From: Pirellulales bacterium
GTDB taxonomy: Bacteria > Planctomycetota > Planctomycetia > Pirellulales > DATAWG01
DNA: 64,000 nucleotides
Direction of reading: 5' to 3'
NCBI GenBank assembly: GCA_036267355.1
Contig: DATAWG010000115.1
Location: 1 to 64,000 of the forward strand
This document shows positions 1-7,924 of this stretch, in pieces; position 1 is the stretch's first letter, and the number at the start of each line of letters is the position of its first letter. The position numbers and the translations under genes were made by a program. The notes beneath the pieces were generated by a model that worked only from the letters and a program-made list of their open reading frames with translations, was not told the origin of the DNA and did not search any database.

Positions 1-39
1 CGCCGCGCCCCTTCTTGGCCGCCGGAATTGGCAATGAAC

Positions 40-2493
40 CTACCGCCGCTCGTCCTTGTTCAATAGCCATGGGACGAGCATGTGAGTCGCGCGGCGGAGG
101 ACGTTTTCATCGTCGCCGGCACGGCCGTGGTCTTCCGTGGCCATAAGATAGGATCGCAGGCTATTCAATACACCGCGGGCGCGCTCGACCGCGCCGCCTC
201 GACGGCGATCGCGGTTGCGCTTCGGCCGCACGACAACATGAATTCGTGTGCGGGTCACGGTGCCGGTGATGTTCGAGCTTGCGTTGGCGCCTCGCACTTG
301 TTCTTCGGCCAGCGAAAGCTCCATCAACAGCGGTGTGCCGCGGTCGTTCGAGCGGCGATTGAACGTGACCGGGCCCCCCTGGATTGAAATGCAAATGCGG
401 CTGTCTTCGATCGTTTCGACATTGGCCCGCTGATCGGCCACGAAGCCGCGCAGTTTCTCGATCGTCACCTTCATCGGCACGGTGGTGATCAGATCTTGCT
501 CGATCAGCGCATCGGGCAACGTCGACTGCCAGAACTGCCACCAGCGTCGGGGTGGTTGTTCGGCGGTGTCGTTGGCGGCGCCGAGTTGAACGACCAGGTT
601 GCGGCCCGACTCCTTGGCCGACAAGAGCGCTCGGTCGGCTCGATTCAGCAGCGTTGCGGAGGTGTCGCCGGTCTGCGTTTGCGTGACGCCGAAACTGGCC
701 GTGATCGACCGGCCGCCGGTGACGGGCTGGGGCAGCGCGGCGAAACCGCGGCGAATCCCTTCGGCCCGATCGAACGCCGTAGCCACGTTGCAATCGGCGC
801 AGAGCATGACGAATTCTTCGCCGCCGTAGCGCGCCACGAGATCGCCGGAGCGGCACGAGCTTTTGAGCAATTGGGCGAAGCTGCGAATCACATCGTCGCC
901 GGCCGGATGGCCCCAGGTGTCGTTGACGTGTTTGAAATGGTCGATATCGCAGATGATCAGGCTGCAAGGCAATCCGCGTTGCGAATGGGCTTCGATGAAC
1001 AGGCCTTGCACACGGTCGAACTCGGCGCGATTGGCCAACTGCGTGAGCGGATCGCGGATCGCCTTTTCATGCAACGCCTGGCAGCGTTCTTCCAGCGACG
1101 TTTCCGGCGAGGCGTCGTGCAACAGCAGCGTGACGCCGTGCAACGTGCCTTCGCTCGATGCCACGGGAATGATGTGTGCATCGATGGTCACATCCTCTTG
1201 GTTCCGCCCGCGGATTGTCAGCCGCAACCGCGATTGCACGCCGGTTTGCAGCGAATGGGCGACGGGGCATTCGGCGTCGCTGAAGCGATCGCCATTCTGG
1301 TCGCGCATGTGGAGCATGCTGGGGATGAAATGGCGGTGCAAGACGGCGCTTGAGTCGAAACCGGTCAGGCGTTCGGCGCCGCGGTTCCAGAGCGTGATTT
1401 GCAGATCGCCATCGAGAAACACCACGCCGTCGTACATATTGTCCAGCAGCTTTTGCTGAAACAAATTGTCTTCGGCGGCGAGGTGTAATCCTCCTTCGGG
1501 AATCGAGGGACGCCAACTGGTTGCCGCCGCGGCGGGATCGAGCGCTTGCAGCCATTGGGCCGCCATGCGGCGGTGTAGCCGCTTCATGTCGTGTTCTTGC
1601 AGATCGGCGAAACAGGCCACAAGCCGCGGATCGAACTGCGTGCCCGCCGCGCTCTGCAACTCTTTCACGGCCCGTTCGTGCGAGAACGCGGGGCGATAGA
1701 TCTGGTTGCACGTCATCGAATCGAACGCATCCATGATGGCGATCAATCGCGAGCCGAGCGGAATTTGTTCGCCCGCCGTCCTGTCTTTCGAGCGGCTGCC
1801 GTCGTACCAGGCCGAACTATGGGCCACGATGTTCAGCACTTCGTCCGACGCCGAGCAAGCGGCCAGCACCTGCAGCGTCATCGCCCGAAAGCGCTCCATC
1901 ATCACCGCTTCTTCGCTGGTGAGCGGACCCGGCTTGAGCAGCACGCGGTCGGGCACGCCAATCTTGCCGACATCGTGCAGCAGGGCGGCGATTTCGATCG
2001 CATCGTGCATCGGTTCCGCGAGGTTCAAGGCCGTGGCCCAAGCCGAGCAGCCGAGCGCGACGCGGAGCGAATGGCTTGCCGTCGGCGTGTGCTTGCAGCG
2101 CAGGGCCAGATAGAGCCCGCCGGCCATTCCGAGCCGCGCTTGCACCAGATAGTTTTCCACGGCCAAGCCGGTATCGCCTTCGAGCGATCCGCCCGGGCCG
2201 CCGAGGGCGCCGACCGGCTTTTCCAGCCGCTCGAGCAGCGAGTTCAGTTCGCTGAGGCGCTCGTCGATCCGCTGGCTTGAGTCGGCCGACGCGTTCGATG
2301 CGGGTTTCGCCTGTGGAGCGGAAGGCGGCATGGGCAAAGGCGCTGTTGCTTGCGGCGCCAGCGATCGAGGCGGCGCGGCGGGCAGCACCACCGGCGGCAA
2401 GCCGCCCGGTAGATGGTGCGCGAACGCGAATTGATCGGCGGGGCGATTCATGGGGAGCATTGCAAGACTGGCATCAATACGCTGGACCGGCAA
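40..2493 (-). CDS. GGDEF diguanylate cyclase with degenerate HD-GYP and PAS domains
   Basis: Predicted cytosolic c-di-GMP signalling protein of 817 aa. Domains in order: a proline/alanine-rich N-terminus; an HD-type region around residues 135-300 with the HD dyad at about 173-174 (LLHDVGKIGVPD); a PAS domain around 345-460; a GGDEF domain around 478-640; and a basic C-terminal tail of about 170 aa I do not recognise. The active-site loop reads GGEEF (about 557-561) and is preceded, with the usual five-residue spacing, by RSGD, a match to the RxxD inhibitory I-site, so synthesis with product feedback is likely. The HHExxDGxGYP signature is replaced by HSSAWYDGSRS, so phosphodiesterase activity is doubtful; this half may be sensory. 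No membrane segment is evident. An in-frame ATG 14 codons downstream is an alternative start. Confidence 0.88.
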   Translation of the reverse strand: MPVQRIDASLAMLPMNRPADQFAFAHHLPGGLPPVVLPAAPPRSLAPQATAPLPMPPSAPQAKPASNASADSSQRIDERLSELNSLLERLEKPVGALGGPGGSLEGDTGLAVENYLVQARLGMAGGLYLALRCKHTPTASHSLRVALGCSAWATALNLAEPMHDAIEIAALLHDVGKIGVPDRVLLKPGPLTSEEAVMMERFRAMTLQVLAACSASDEVLNIVAHSSAWYDGSRSKDRTAGEQIPLGSRLIAIMDAFDSMTCNQIYRPAFSHERAVKELQSAAGTQFDPRLVACFADLQEHDMKRLHRRMAAQWLQALDPAAAATSWRPSIPEGGLHLAAEDNLFQQKLLDNMYDGVVFLDGDLQITLWNRGAERLTGFDSSAVLHRHFIPSMLHMRDQNGDRFSDAECPVAHSLQTGVQSRLRLTIRGRNQEDVTIDAHIIPVASSEGTLHGVTLLLHDASPETSLEERCQALHEKAIRDPLTQLANRAEFDRVQGLFIEAHSQRGLPCSLIICDIDHFKHVNDTWGHPAGDDVIRSFAQLLKSSCRSGDLVARYGGEEFVMLCADCNVATAFDRAEGIRRGFAALPQPVTGGRSITASFGVTQTQTGDTSATLLNRADRALLSAKESGRNLVVQLGAANDTAEQPPRRWWQFWQSTLPDALIEQDLITTVPMKVTIEKLRGFVADQRANVETIEDSRICISIQGGPVTFNRRSNDRGTPLLMELSLAEEQVRGANASSNITGTVTRTRIHVVVRPKRNRDRRRGGAVERARGVLNSLRSYLMATEDHGRAGDDENVLRRATHMLVPWLLNKDERR

Positions 2494-3023
2494 ACGAAGT
2501 CGGAGCGCGACCCGCTAGCGGCGAGCCGGGAGACAACGGCCATAACACTAAAATCTAGGTTACGGTTCACCGCCGGTCCAATGCGCGGAATCCAGCGGTT
2601 TTGCCGGCAATGCCGAACGATCGCATCGTGCCGAACGAGCGGGGCCGCGAGCCGCTCGCGCGTTTGCCACTGGGCATCCCGAGTCCGCAGGCGAGCGGCA
2701 AGGCGCTAGCTGCCGGTTCTTGGCTGACGGAAGAGCGTTGCGATAGTTTCGCCCAACTTGCTCGTTCCGCGCCCAAGCCGGAGGCGCCTTTGACTCTGCG
2801 GCCCGTACAGATTCGCTGCTGACGCCCATGAACACGGAGATGGTATATCGATTGCTTGAAGGGTGTGTTTTCCGCACGGCGTTTGGTTCATGGTATTTTC
2901 CCGATGCGGGGGCATGCATGCGGCAATTCGAGAGCCGTGGCAAGGCGGGGGAGCAAGGGGGAATGCGGGGCCGGCGCGCCGCGTTTTTCGTCGCCCAGGT
3001 TTTTTTTCTAAGGAGTCGTCGTC
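2494..3023. other. Intergenic region, no gene recognised
   Basis: About 530 bp between the divergent GGDEF and PDZ genes. Short open frames exist on both strands, but their translations are arginine/proline-rich and resemble no protein family. It presumably holds both promoters. A clear AAGGAG ribosome-binding site at about 3010-3015 belongs to the PDZ gene. Confidence 0.5.
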
Positions 3024-3956
3024 ATGAAGCGAATCTCATTGGTGTTGTCAGTCGCCGCGATCATGCTCGCCGCAGTTTCGATCGCATCCGCCCAGACCAG
3101 TCCGGCCCAAAATACTGCGGCCCAAAATACTGCGGCCCAGAAGAGTCCGGCCACCCGCCAGAACAATTCGGGACAACAGCAGGCCAGCAGCCAAGCGAAC
3201 GAACAGAATCAACAAAACGACCGTGCGTTTCTCGGCGTCGCCTACGAGCCTGTCCCAAAGGCCATTGCCAGCCAACTCGCGAGCGGCTTCCCGCAGCTTG
3301 CGCACGGCTCTGGCGTCTTGATCACGCAAGTCATGCACAATTCACCGGCCGCCAAGGGAGGCATCAAGCCCTACGACCTCGTGACCGAAGTGAACAACAA
3401 GCCGATCAAATCGGCCGATGAACTGATGAAGATGGTCAGCCAGGAAAAGCCGGGTGAAAAGCTCGCACTGCAAATCGTCCGCGCCTCCAAGGCCGAGAAT
3501 CTGAATGTTACGCTCGGCGAACGGCCGATCGTCCGTGGCCAAGCCCCGGAAAATTCCGCGGAAAACGACCAGAACGAAAACGCCGAGGGGAACGACCAAG
3601 CCTCGCAGGGCAACGTCGCAGCCGAGTTGGAATCGTTCGATGCCCTGTCGTTGGAGCGCACCGGTAAAGATCAATTCAAGGCCGAGATCAAATTCCGCGA
3701 CAAGCAAGGCAAGATCGATACCCGCACGTTCCAAGGAAACCGCGAGGAGATCCGCAAAGACATCCTGTCGCAAAACGATCTTCCCAAGAGCGAACGTCAT
3801 CAGTTGCTCGGCTCGCTCCGCCTGCCGATGGAACTCTTGCCCGCCAATTCCCAGCAATCCGGATCGCAAGAAAGCGGCACCCAGACGAAATCCGGCAATT
3901 CCTCGCAAGCGAAGGGCACGCGAGAAAACGGCAACCCGTCAAACAGCACGCATTGA
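3024..3956 (+). CDS. secreted PDZ-domain protein
   Basis: Protein of 310 aa with a typical signal peptide (MKRISLVLSVAAIMLAAVSIASA), so exported. A low-complexity Gln/Asn/Ala linker follows and includes a 15-bp DNA repeat read as AAQNT twice (about 3109-3140). A PDZ domain lies at about residues 70-165, with the core GVLITQVMHNSPAAKGGIKP and the later sheet ELMKMVSQEKPGEKLALQIVR. The region around 200-265 is charged, and the last 45 residues are again Ser/Gly/Gln-rich. No protease domain accompanies the PDZ, so this is not a DegP/HtrA enzyme; a peptide-binding or scaffolding role is inferred. The start is supported by AAGGAG about 9 nt upstream of the ATG. Confidence 0.85.
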   Translation: MKRISLVLSVAAIMLAAVSIASAQTSPAQNTAAQNTAAQKSPATRQNNSGQQQASSQANEQNQQNDRAFLGVAYEPVPKAIASQLASGFPQLAHGSGVLITQVMHNSPAAKGGIKPYDLVTEVNNKPIKSADELMKMVSQEKPGEKLALQIVRASKAENLNVTLGERPIVRGQAPENSAENDQNENAEGNDQASQGNVAAELESFDALSLERTGKDQFKAEIKFRDKQGKIDTRTFQGNREEIRKDILSQNDLPKSERHQLLGSLRLPMELLPANSQQSGSQESGTQTKSGNSSQAKGTRENGNPSNSTH

Positions 3957-4059
3957 CGCCGCGTGACCGGTAAGCGGGCGTCAGCACACCTGCCGCGAAC
4001 GGCTGCATCCGACCCGGGCTCTTGCCCGGCGACGAAGCAGCCGTTCCGCTTTGGTGGCC

Positions 4060-4170
4060 AGGCCCCGGCCGAAAAATCAATTCTCCACAGATCCCTCTCC
4101 CCTTGCGGGAGAGGGCAGAGTGAGGGGTTCGAAAAGCGGGAGTCAATTTTCGGCCCAGCCTGGGCCCGCG
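4060..4170. repeat. Family D MITE-like element, copy 1
   Basis: About 100 bp beginning near CGGCCGAAAAATCAATTCTC and ending with its approximate inverse, TCAATTTTCGGCC (about 4143-4155). The interior carries a palindrome built on CTCCCCTTGCGGGAGAG. Similar elements occur at 16965-17055 and 17763-17851. No coding capacity. The rest of 3957-4432 shows only small hairpins. Confidence 0.75.
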
Positions 4171-4432
4171 CACTGTGGCTCGAACAAAGTGCAACGAGCG
4201 ACCAGATTCGAAATTCAATCGGCGCGGATTGTAGTGATCGTGGCGGTCCCAGCGCTCGTTGCAGTCGCAAAGTTTCATGGTCGCCCGGGCCGACCGATGG
4301 GGAAAAGCTACGATTGTTTGGGCATCCATGGAGTTGCGCGCCCGGAATCCGGTGAAAGTCTTGTTCAGGAAGATCGGCGCCGAAACTGGCGCGGTTCATT
4401 CGACAAACGCTCCATTCTGCGGAGAAGGGGAA

Positions 4433-4837
4433 ATGACGACGCCAGCCACTCCATCGACTCCCGGACAGAAGTCTCTTCCGCTAACCTCCGCGGGAGAAAT
4501 CGGATGTTTTGTGCGCGACATCGTGTTCGCCGTGCAAGGCTACGATGGAGTGGAGCGCCGCGCCGAGCCCCGCTTTGCAATTTCGATTCCGGTGGAAGTA
4601 ACTCCCTACGACGTCGACCCGCTACGAGCGCATCCGAAGTTCGTCGCCGTCACGCGCGATATTTCCGCGTCGGGCGTCACCTTCCTGCATACCACCTCGA
4701 TCGAAGAGACTTATTGGCTACTGAAATTCGCACATCCGCGAGCACGCGGCGTTCGGCTTGTGCTTGAGGTTCTCTACCGCCGCCCGATTGGCCCGCTCTG
4801 GGAAATCGCCGGGCGGTTTGTCACCGAGCCGCGCTGA
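4433..4837 (+). CDS. PilZ-like domain protein
   Basis: Protein of 134 aa. The ATG at 4433 is chosen because GGAGAAGGGG lies immediately upstream; an in-frame ATG further up (4259) would translate non-coding-looking sequence. The N-terminal motif ERRAEPRFAISIPV matches the RxxxR start of PilZ domains, and TRDISASGVTFL matches the (D/N)xSxxG motif, so c-di-GMP binding is plausible. The C-terminal half (EVLYRRPIGPLWEIAGRFV) fits the remaining PilZ strands. It lacks any partner domain, so it would act as a single-domain c-di-GMP receptor. The GGDEF protein encoded 2 kb away is a possible source of the ligand, but that link is inference. Confidence 0.72.
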   Translation: MTTPATPSTPGQKSLPLTSAGEIGCFVRDIVFAVQGYDGVERRAEPRFAISIPVEVTPYDVDPLRAHPKFVAVTRDISASGVTFLHTTSIEETYWLLKFAHPRARGVRLVLEVLYRRPIGPLWEIAGRFVTEPR

Positions 4838-4849
4838 GCGAATGCCGAT

Positions 4850-5188
4850 TCATGGCGATTGCAATTCTTTCGCTAGCGCGGTAGCGGTGGCGTTGCCGGG
4901 ATCGAGGGCCGACGCTTGCGCGAACAGATCGCGTGCCATCGCCTTTTCATCCTCCCCAGCGAGCACTTGCCCCAACTCGTTCATCACCGCCACGTCGGCA
5001 GCCGTGGCATCGAAGAACTCGGCGGCTGGAATCCTATTGCCCGTCGCGGCATCCGCCTTGCCCAATTCCTTGAACTCGTTGGACACGGCAAGGCTCGACG
5101 GATAGGCGACCAGCAGTTGCCGCACGAGGTCGGCCGACTGGGTGAACTTATCTTGCTTCCGCAGCGAAATGTGCCGCGGATCATGCAC
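4850..5188 (-). CDS. small TPR-like hypothetical protein
   Basis: Open frame of 112 aa starting with GTG; no other usable start lies before the upstream in-frame stop near 5300. The C-terminal part (KAMARDLFAQASALDPGNATATALAKEL) looks like one TPR-type helix pair, and the middle also reads as helical (QSADLVRQLLVAYPSSLAVSNEFKELGKAD). There is no signal peptide. It lies downstream of the DUF1552 gene on the same strand, about 110 bp away, and may be the tail of that transcript. It may be a remnant of a longer TPR protein. Amino-acid composition favours a real gene over its antisense frames, but the family is not recognised. Confidence 0.45.
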   Translation of the reverse strand: MHDPRHISLRKQDKFTQSADLVRQLLVAYPSSLAVSNEFKELGKADAATGNRIPAAEFFDATAADVAVMNELGQVLAGEDEKAMARDLFAQASALDPGNATATALAKELQSP

Positions 5189-5296
5189 CGTCGTTGCGGC
5201 ATTCGTCTGCCCTTTGAGAGAGGATATTAACGGGCACGAGCAAACGCTGGTGGCCCTGGCAATCGAAAAAGGGTGGCGAATGGCTGCCGTGAAGGA

Positions 5297-6589
5297 TTAT
5301 CCCGCGTCCAGGCCGGTTACGGTGCCGGTGCTGGTGCCGAATTTTTCCTGTTCGATGCCCATGCTTTGCATCATGGAAACGAACAGGTTGCTGAGAGGCG
5401 CGCTGTTCTTGAGATCGCCCTTCGGCGCGACGACGAGGTGCTGTCCGTGCTTGAAGCGTCCGCCGGCCAGCAGGATCGGCAGTTGATTGGTGCTATGGCT
5501 GCTGGCGTTTCCGAGATTGCTGCCGAACATGACGGAGGTGTTGCGCAGGATCGATTCGCCCCCTTCCTTCGTCGTTTTTAGCTTGGCGATCAAGCCGCCG
5601 ATCGATTTCATCATCGCTTCTTCGACCCGTCGCAACTGTGCGATTTTTTCCGGCTCCTGACCGTGGTGCGAGAGGGCATGATGGCCCATCGTGACGCCCG
5701 GGATGGGCATCACATAATCATCGCCGCCGATGTGGATCGTCACGACGCGGGTGCTGTCGGTCTGCAGCGCCAAGGGCATGAGGTCAAACAGCAGATCCAT
5801 TTTCCCGATAACGTCGGCGGCATTCTGCACGTCGCGCGGCACCGATGCACTCACCTTCGGCTTCGGCTTCTTCGACCAGGCTTGCATCGCCTGGAGGCGG
5901 CGCTCCATCTCGCGGACGCTATTGAAGTATTCATCGAGCTTGTCGCGGTCGGCCGCTCCGACGCGGCCGCCCAAGCGTTTGGCATCGTCGCTCACCGCGT
6001 CGAGAATGCTGCGCCCTTCGTTCAAGCGATCCATCTCTTGCCGCACTTCGTCGGGCGAGCCATCGAGAAACAGTTTTGCGAACACCTTCGACGGTTTGGT
6101 TTCCGCCGGCAACACGACGCCGCTACGATTGACCGAGATATTGCTATTCTCCACGCCCAGAATCAGCGACGAGAATCGCGTGACGGCGCCCAGTTTCTCC
6201 GCCACGAATTGGTCGACCGAGATGCTGTTGCGAAAGCCGGCGAGCTGCGGATTCGGAGCCGCAGTGAGAAACGTCACTTCCGAATTGTGGCCGCCGGCTT
6301 CGTTTCCCGGATGGGCGAAGCCGCTGAAAACCGTGTAGTCGCCACGATGGTCTTTCAACGCTTCGAGATACGGCGATTCTTTGAAGTCGCGGCCGATGCC
6401 GCTTGGAAAGAAGAGCGGGCCATGCATGCCCAGGGCCGTGCAAATGCAAACCATGCGCCTCGGTTGCCGCGCAGCCGCGGCGCCCCAACCACGCGGCATC
6501 ATGGCATCCAAAAACGGCAACGCCAGTGAAACTCCGCTGGCACGCAGGAAAACGCGGCGAGTGAGAGCAGAGGCGACCGTGCGGTTCAT
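5297..6589 (-). CDS. DUF1552 domain protein, Tat-type signal
   Basis: Protein of about 430 aa of the DUF1552 family, common in Planctomycetota and of unknown biochemical role. The N-terminus TRRVFLRASGVSLALPFLDAM carries a twin-arginine-like motif plus hydrophobic stretch, indicating export. Family-typical segments include MVCICTALGMHGPLFFP, FSGFAHPGNEAGGHNSE, GVENSNISVNRSG, DEYFNSVREMERRL and GVTMGHHALSHHG. The ATG at 6589 has an AGGAAAG-type site about 5 nt upstream; an ATG at 6613 would add eight residues but lacks one. DUF1552 genes often accompany DUF1592-type cytochromes; here that cytochrome (7925-10366) is upstream on the same strand with a SUMF1-like gene inserted between. Confidence 0.92.
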   Translation of the reverse strand: MNRTVASALTRRVFLRASGVSLALPFLDAMMPRGWGAAAARQPRRMVCICTALGMHGPLFFPSGIGRDFKESPYLEALKDHRGDYTVFSGFAHPGNEAGGHNSEVTFLTAAPNPQLAGFRNSISVDQFVAEKLGAVTRFSSLILGVENSNISVNRSGVVLPAETKPSKVFAKLFLDGSPDEVRQEMDRLNEGRSILDAVSDDAKRLGGRVGAADRDKLDEYFNSVREMERRLQAMQAWSKKPKPKVSASVPRDVQNAADVIGKMDLLFDLMPLALQTDSTRVVTIHIGGDDYVMPIPGVTMGHHALSHHGQEPEKIAQLRRVEEAMMKSIGGLIAKLKTTKEGGESILRNTSVMFGSNLGNASSHSTNQLPILLAGGRFKHGQHLVVAPKGDLKNSAPLSNLFVSMMQSMGIEQEKFGTSTGTVTGLDAG

Positions 6590-6788
6590 CGTCTTCTTTC
6601 CTGGGAAGTTCATCGAGCCCGGCTGCGGGCGAATATATTCTTCGGCGAAAGCGCTAGAACCTGCGAACTACTGAGAATCAATGTCACGCTTGGCGTCGCT
6701 GTCCGCATTTATGCTTCGAACTAGGAATTGTCTCGAAACACCAGTCCACAACCCAAATAAGACCGAGGCGGTCACGCGTGTCAACGGC

Positions 6789-6846
6789 TTCCTCGCTGAC
6801 GCTTCGGGCTAGTGTGGTTTCCTCGCTGACGCTTCGGGCTAGTGTT
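6789..6846. repeat. Family A repeat, two direct copies
   Basis: Two direct copies of a 25-bp sequence containing CGCTGACGCTTCGGGCTAGT, at 6791-6815 and 6821-6845 (30-bp period). They lie just upstream of the DUF1552 gene and can be translated as LARSVSEE. Other members occur at 36022-36515, 43868-44010, 44698-44770, 55114-55263 and 57147-57259. Confidence 0.85.
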
Positions 6847-6891
6847 TTCTTTCGCCCGTAAAATTGCAATTGGCTCGGCGTGCCATCCAAT

Positions 6892-7722
6892 TTAGTCGAT
6901 GCTGAATGCCAGACGCAATCCGACGAGACTATGGCGTAGGCCCGGCCGGCTCCCGCCGCGATAGGCCGAGCGGCATTCCAGTGGATTATCGATCCACGAG
7001 CCGCCGCGGATCACCCGGCTTTCGCCGGTCGTGCCGATCGGATCGACCACGTCTTCCTTAGAGTATTTCTGTCCGAGCCAATCTTGGCACCATTGCCAGA
7101 CGTTGCCATGCATGTCGTAGAGCCCCCAGGGATTGGGCGAAAAACTCCCGACCGGCATGCTTCGCTCGCGAAACACGCCCTTTTTGCCGTCGCCGTAGGC
7201 ATAGCCGCCGTTGTAGTTCGCCTGATCGGTAGAGATGGTTTGGCCGCAATAGAAGGGCGTCGTGGTGCCGGCGCGGCATGCATATTCCCATTCGGCCTCG
7301 GTCGGCAGCCGATACGGCTTGTGATCTTTCTGCTGCAATTTCTTGATGAAGGCCTGGCATTCGTTCCAATTTATATTTTCGACCGGCAGGTTCTTCTCGC
7401 CTTTGAATTTGCTGGGATTTGAGCCCATGACCGCCGTCCACTGCTCCTGCGTTACGGTGTCGACGCCGAGGTAAAACCCCTTGGTCAGCGTCACTTTGTG
7501 CAGCGTTTCGTCGTCCTTCCGCTCCTTTTCTTCCTTGGGGCTGCCCATCATGAATGTGCCCGGCGGAATCCAGACGAACTTTACGCCGAGGCTGTTGGTC
7601 AATGATTTTTCGGGCGTTGGCGTCGAGAGTGCGGCAGCGGCGGCCGGCGCGATGGGTTCCGCGGCAAGCGCCGGGGCGCAAAGCAACGCGAACACCAGCG
7701 CCATCCGATAATTCAGCTTCAT
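6892..7722 (-). CDS. secreted SUMF1/FGE-like domain protein
   Basis: Protein of 276 aa with a signal peptide (MKLNYRMALVFALLCAPALA). From residue about 40 onward it is a formylglycine-generating-enzyme-type fold: FVWIPPGTFMMGS, PVENINWNECQAF, YRLPTEAEWEYACRAGTTTPF, WGLYDMHGNVWQWCQDW, RVIRGGSWIDNPLECRSAYR and GLRLAFSID. True sulfatase-maturing FGEs use two cysteines in the GGSYxCxxxYC region; here the first position is Asp and only the second Cys remains, so formylglycine formation is unlikely and a binding or structural role is inferred. GGAGG lies about 6 nt upstream of the ATG. It sits between the DUF1592-type and DUF1552 genes on the same strand. Confidence 0.9.
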   Translation of the reverse strand: MKLNYRMALVFALLCAPALAAEPIAPAAAAALSTPTPEKSLTNSLGVKFVWIPPGTFMMGSPKEEKERKDDETLHKVTLTKGFYLGVDTVTQEQWTAVMGSNPSKFKGEKNLPVENINWNECQAFIKKLQQKDHKPYRLPTEAEWEYACRAGTTTPFYCGQTISTDQANYNGGYAYGDGKKGVFRERSMPVGSFSPNPWGLYDMHGNVWQWCQDWLGQKYSKEDVVDPIGTTGESRVIRGGSWIDNPLECRSAYRGGSRPGLRHSLVGLRLAFSID

Positions 7723-7924
7723 CAGGTCCTCCGATGCGACGCGTCGGCCCTGACAGGGCCGTTCAATAACGCGGCGCGAATTGTCGAACGGCCCCTACAG
7801 GGCCAGACAACGCGTCGCATCACCCAACCAGGGCTACACCGCCTATGCGGCTCCGCCCTGGTCTGACGGAATGAGCCTTTCAGGCTCGGGTTTCGGATGC
7901 AGCAACTAAACCGCCCCGGCCGAC
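7723..7924. repeat. Hairpin-rich intergenic repeat
   Basis: About 200 bp holding several inverted repeats: GGCCCTGACAGGGCC near 7750, an arm CGAACGGCCCCTACAGGGCC near 7787 and an ACCAGGGC/GCCCTGGT stem near 7825-7862. It lies between two same-strand genes and could act as a partial terminator or be a dispersed element. I see no second copy in this window. Confidence 0.5.

Noticed and set aside
6684-6890. 68-codon frame with LARSVSEE repeats
   Set aside because: Its coding look comes from two family A repeat copies; no start context or family.
6892-7722. True formylglycine-generating enzyme for sulfatases
   Set aside because: One of the two required cysteines is replaced and no sulfatase gene is adjacent.
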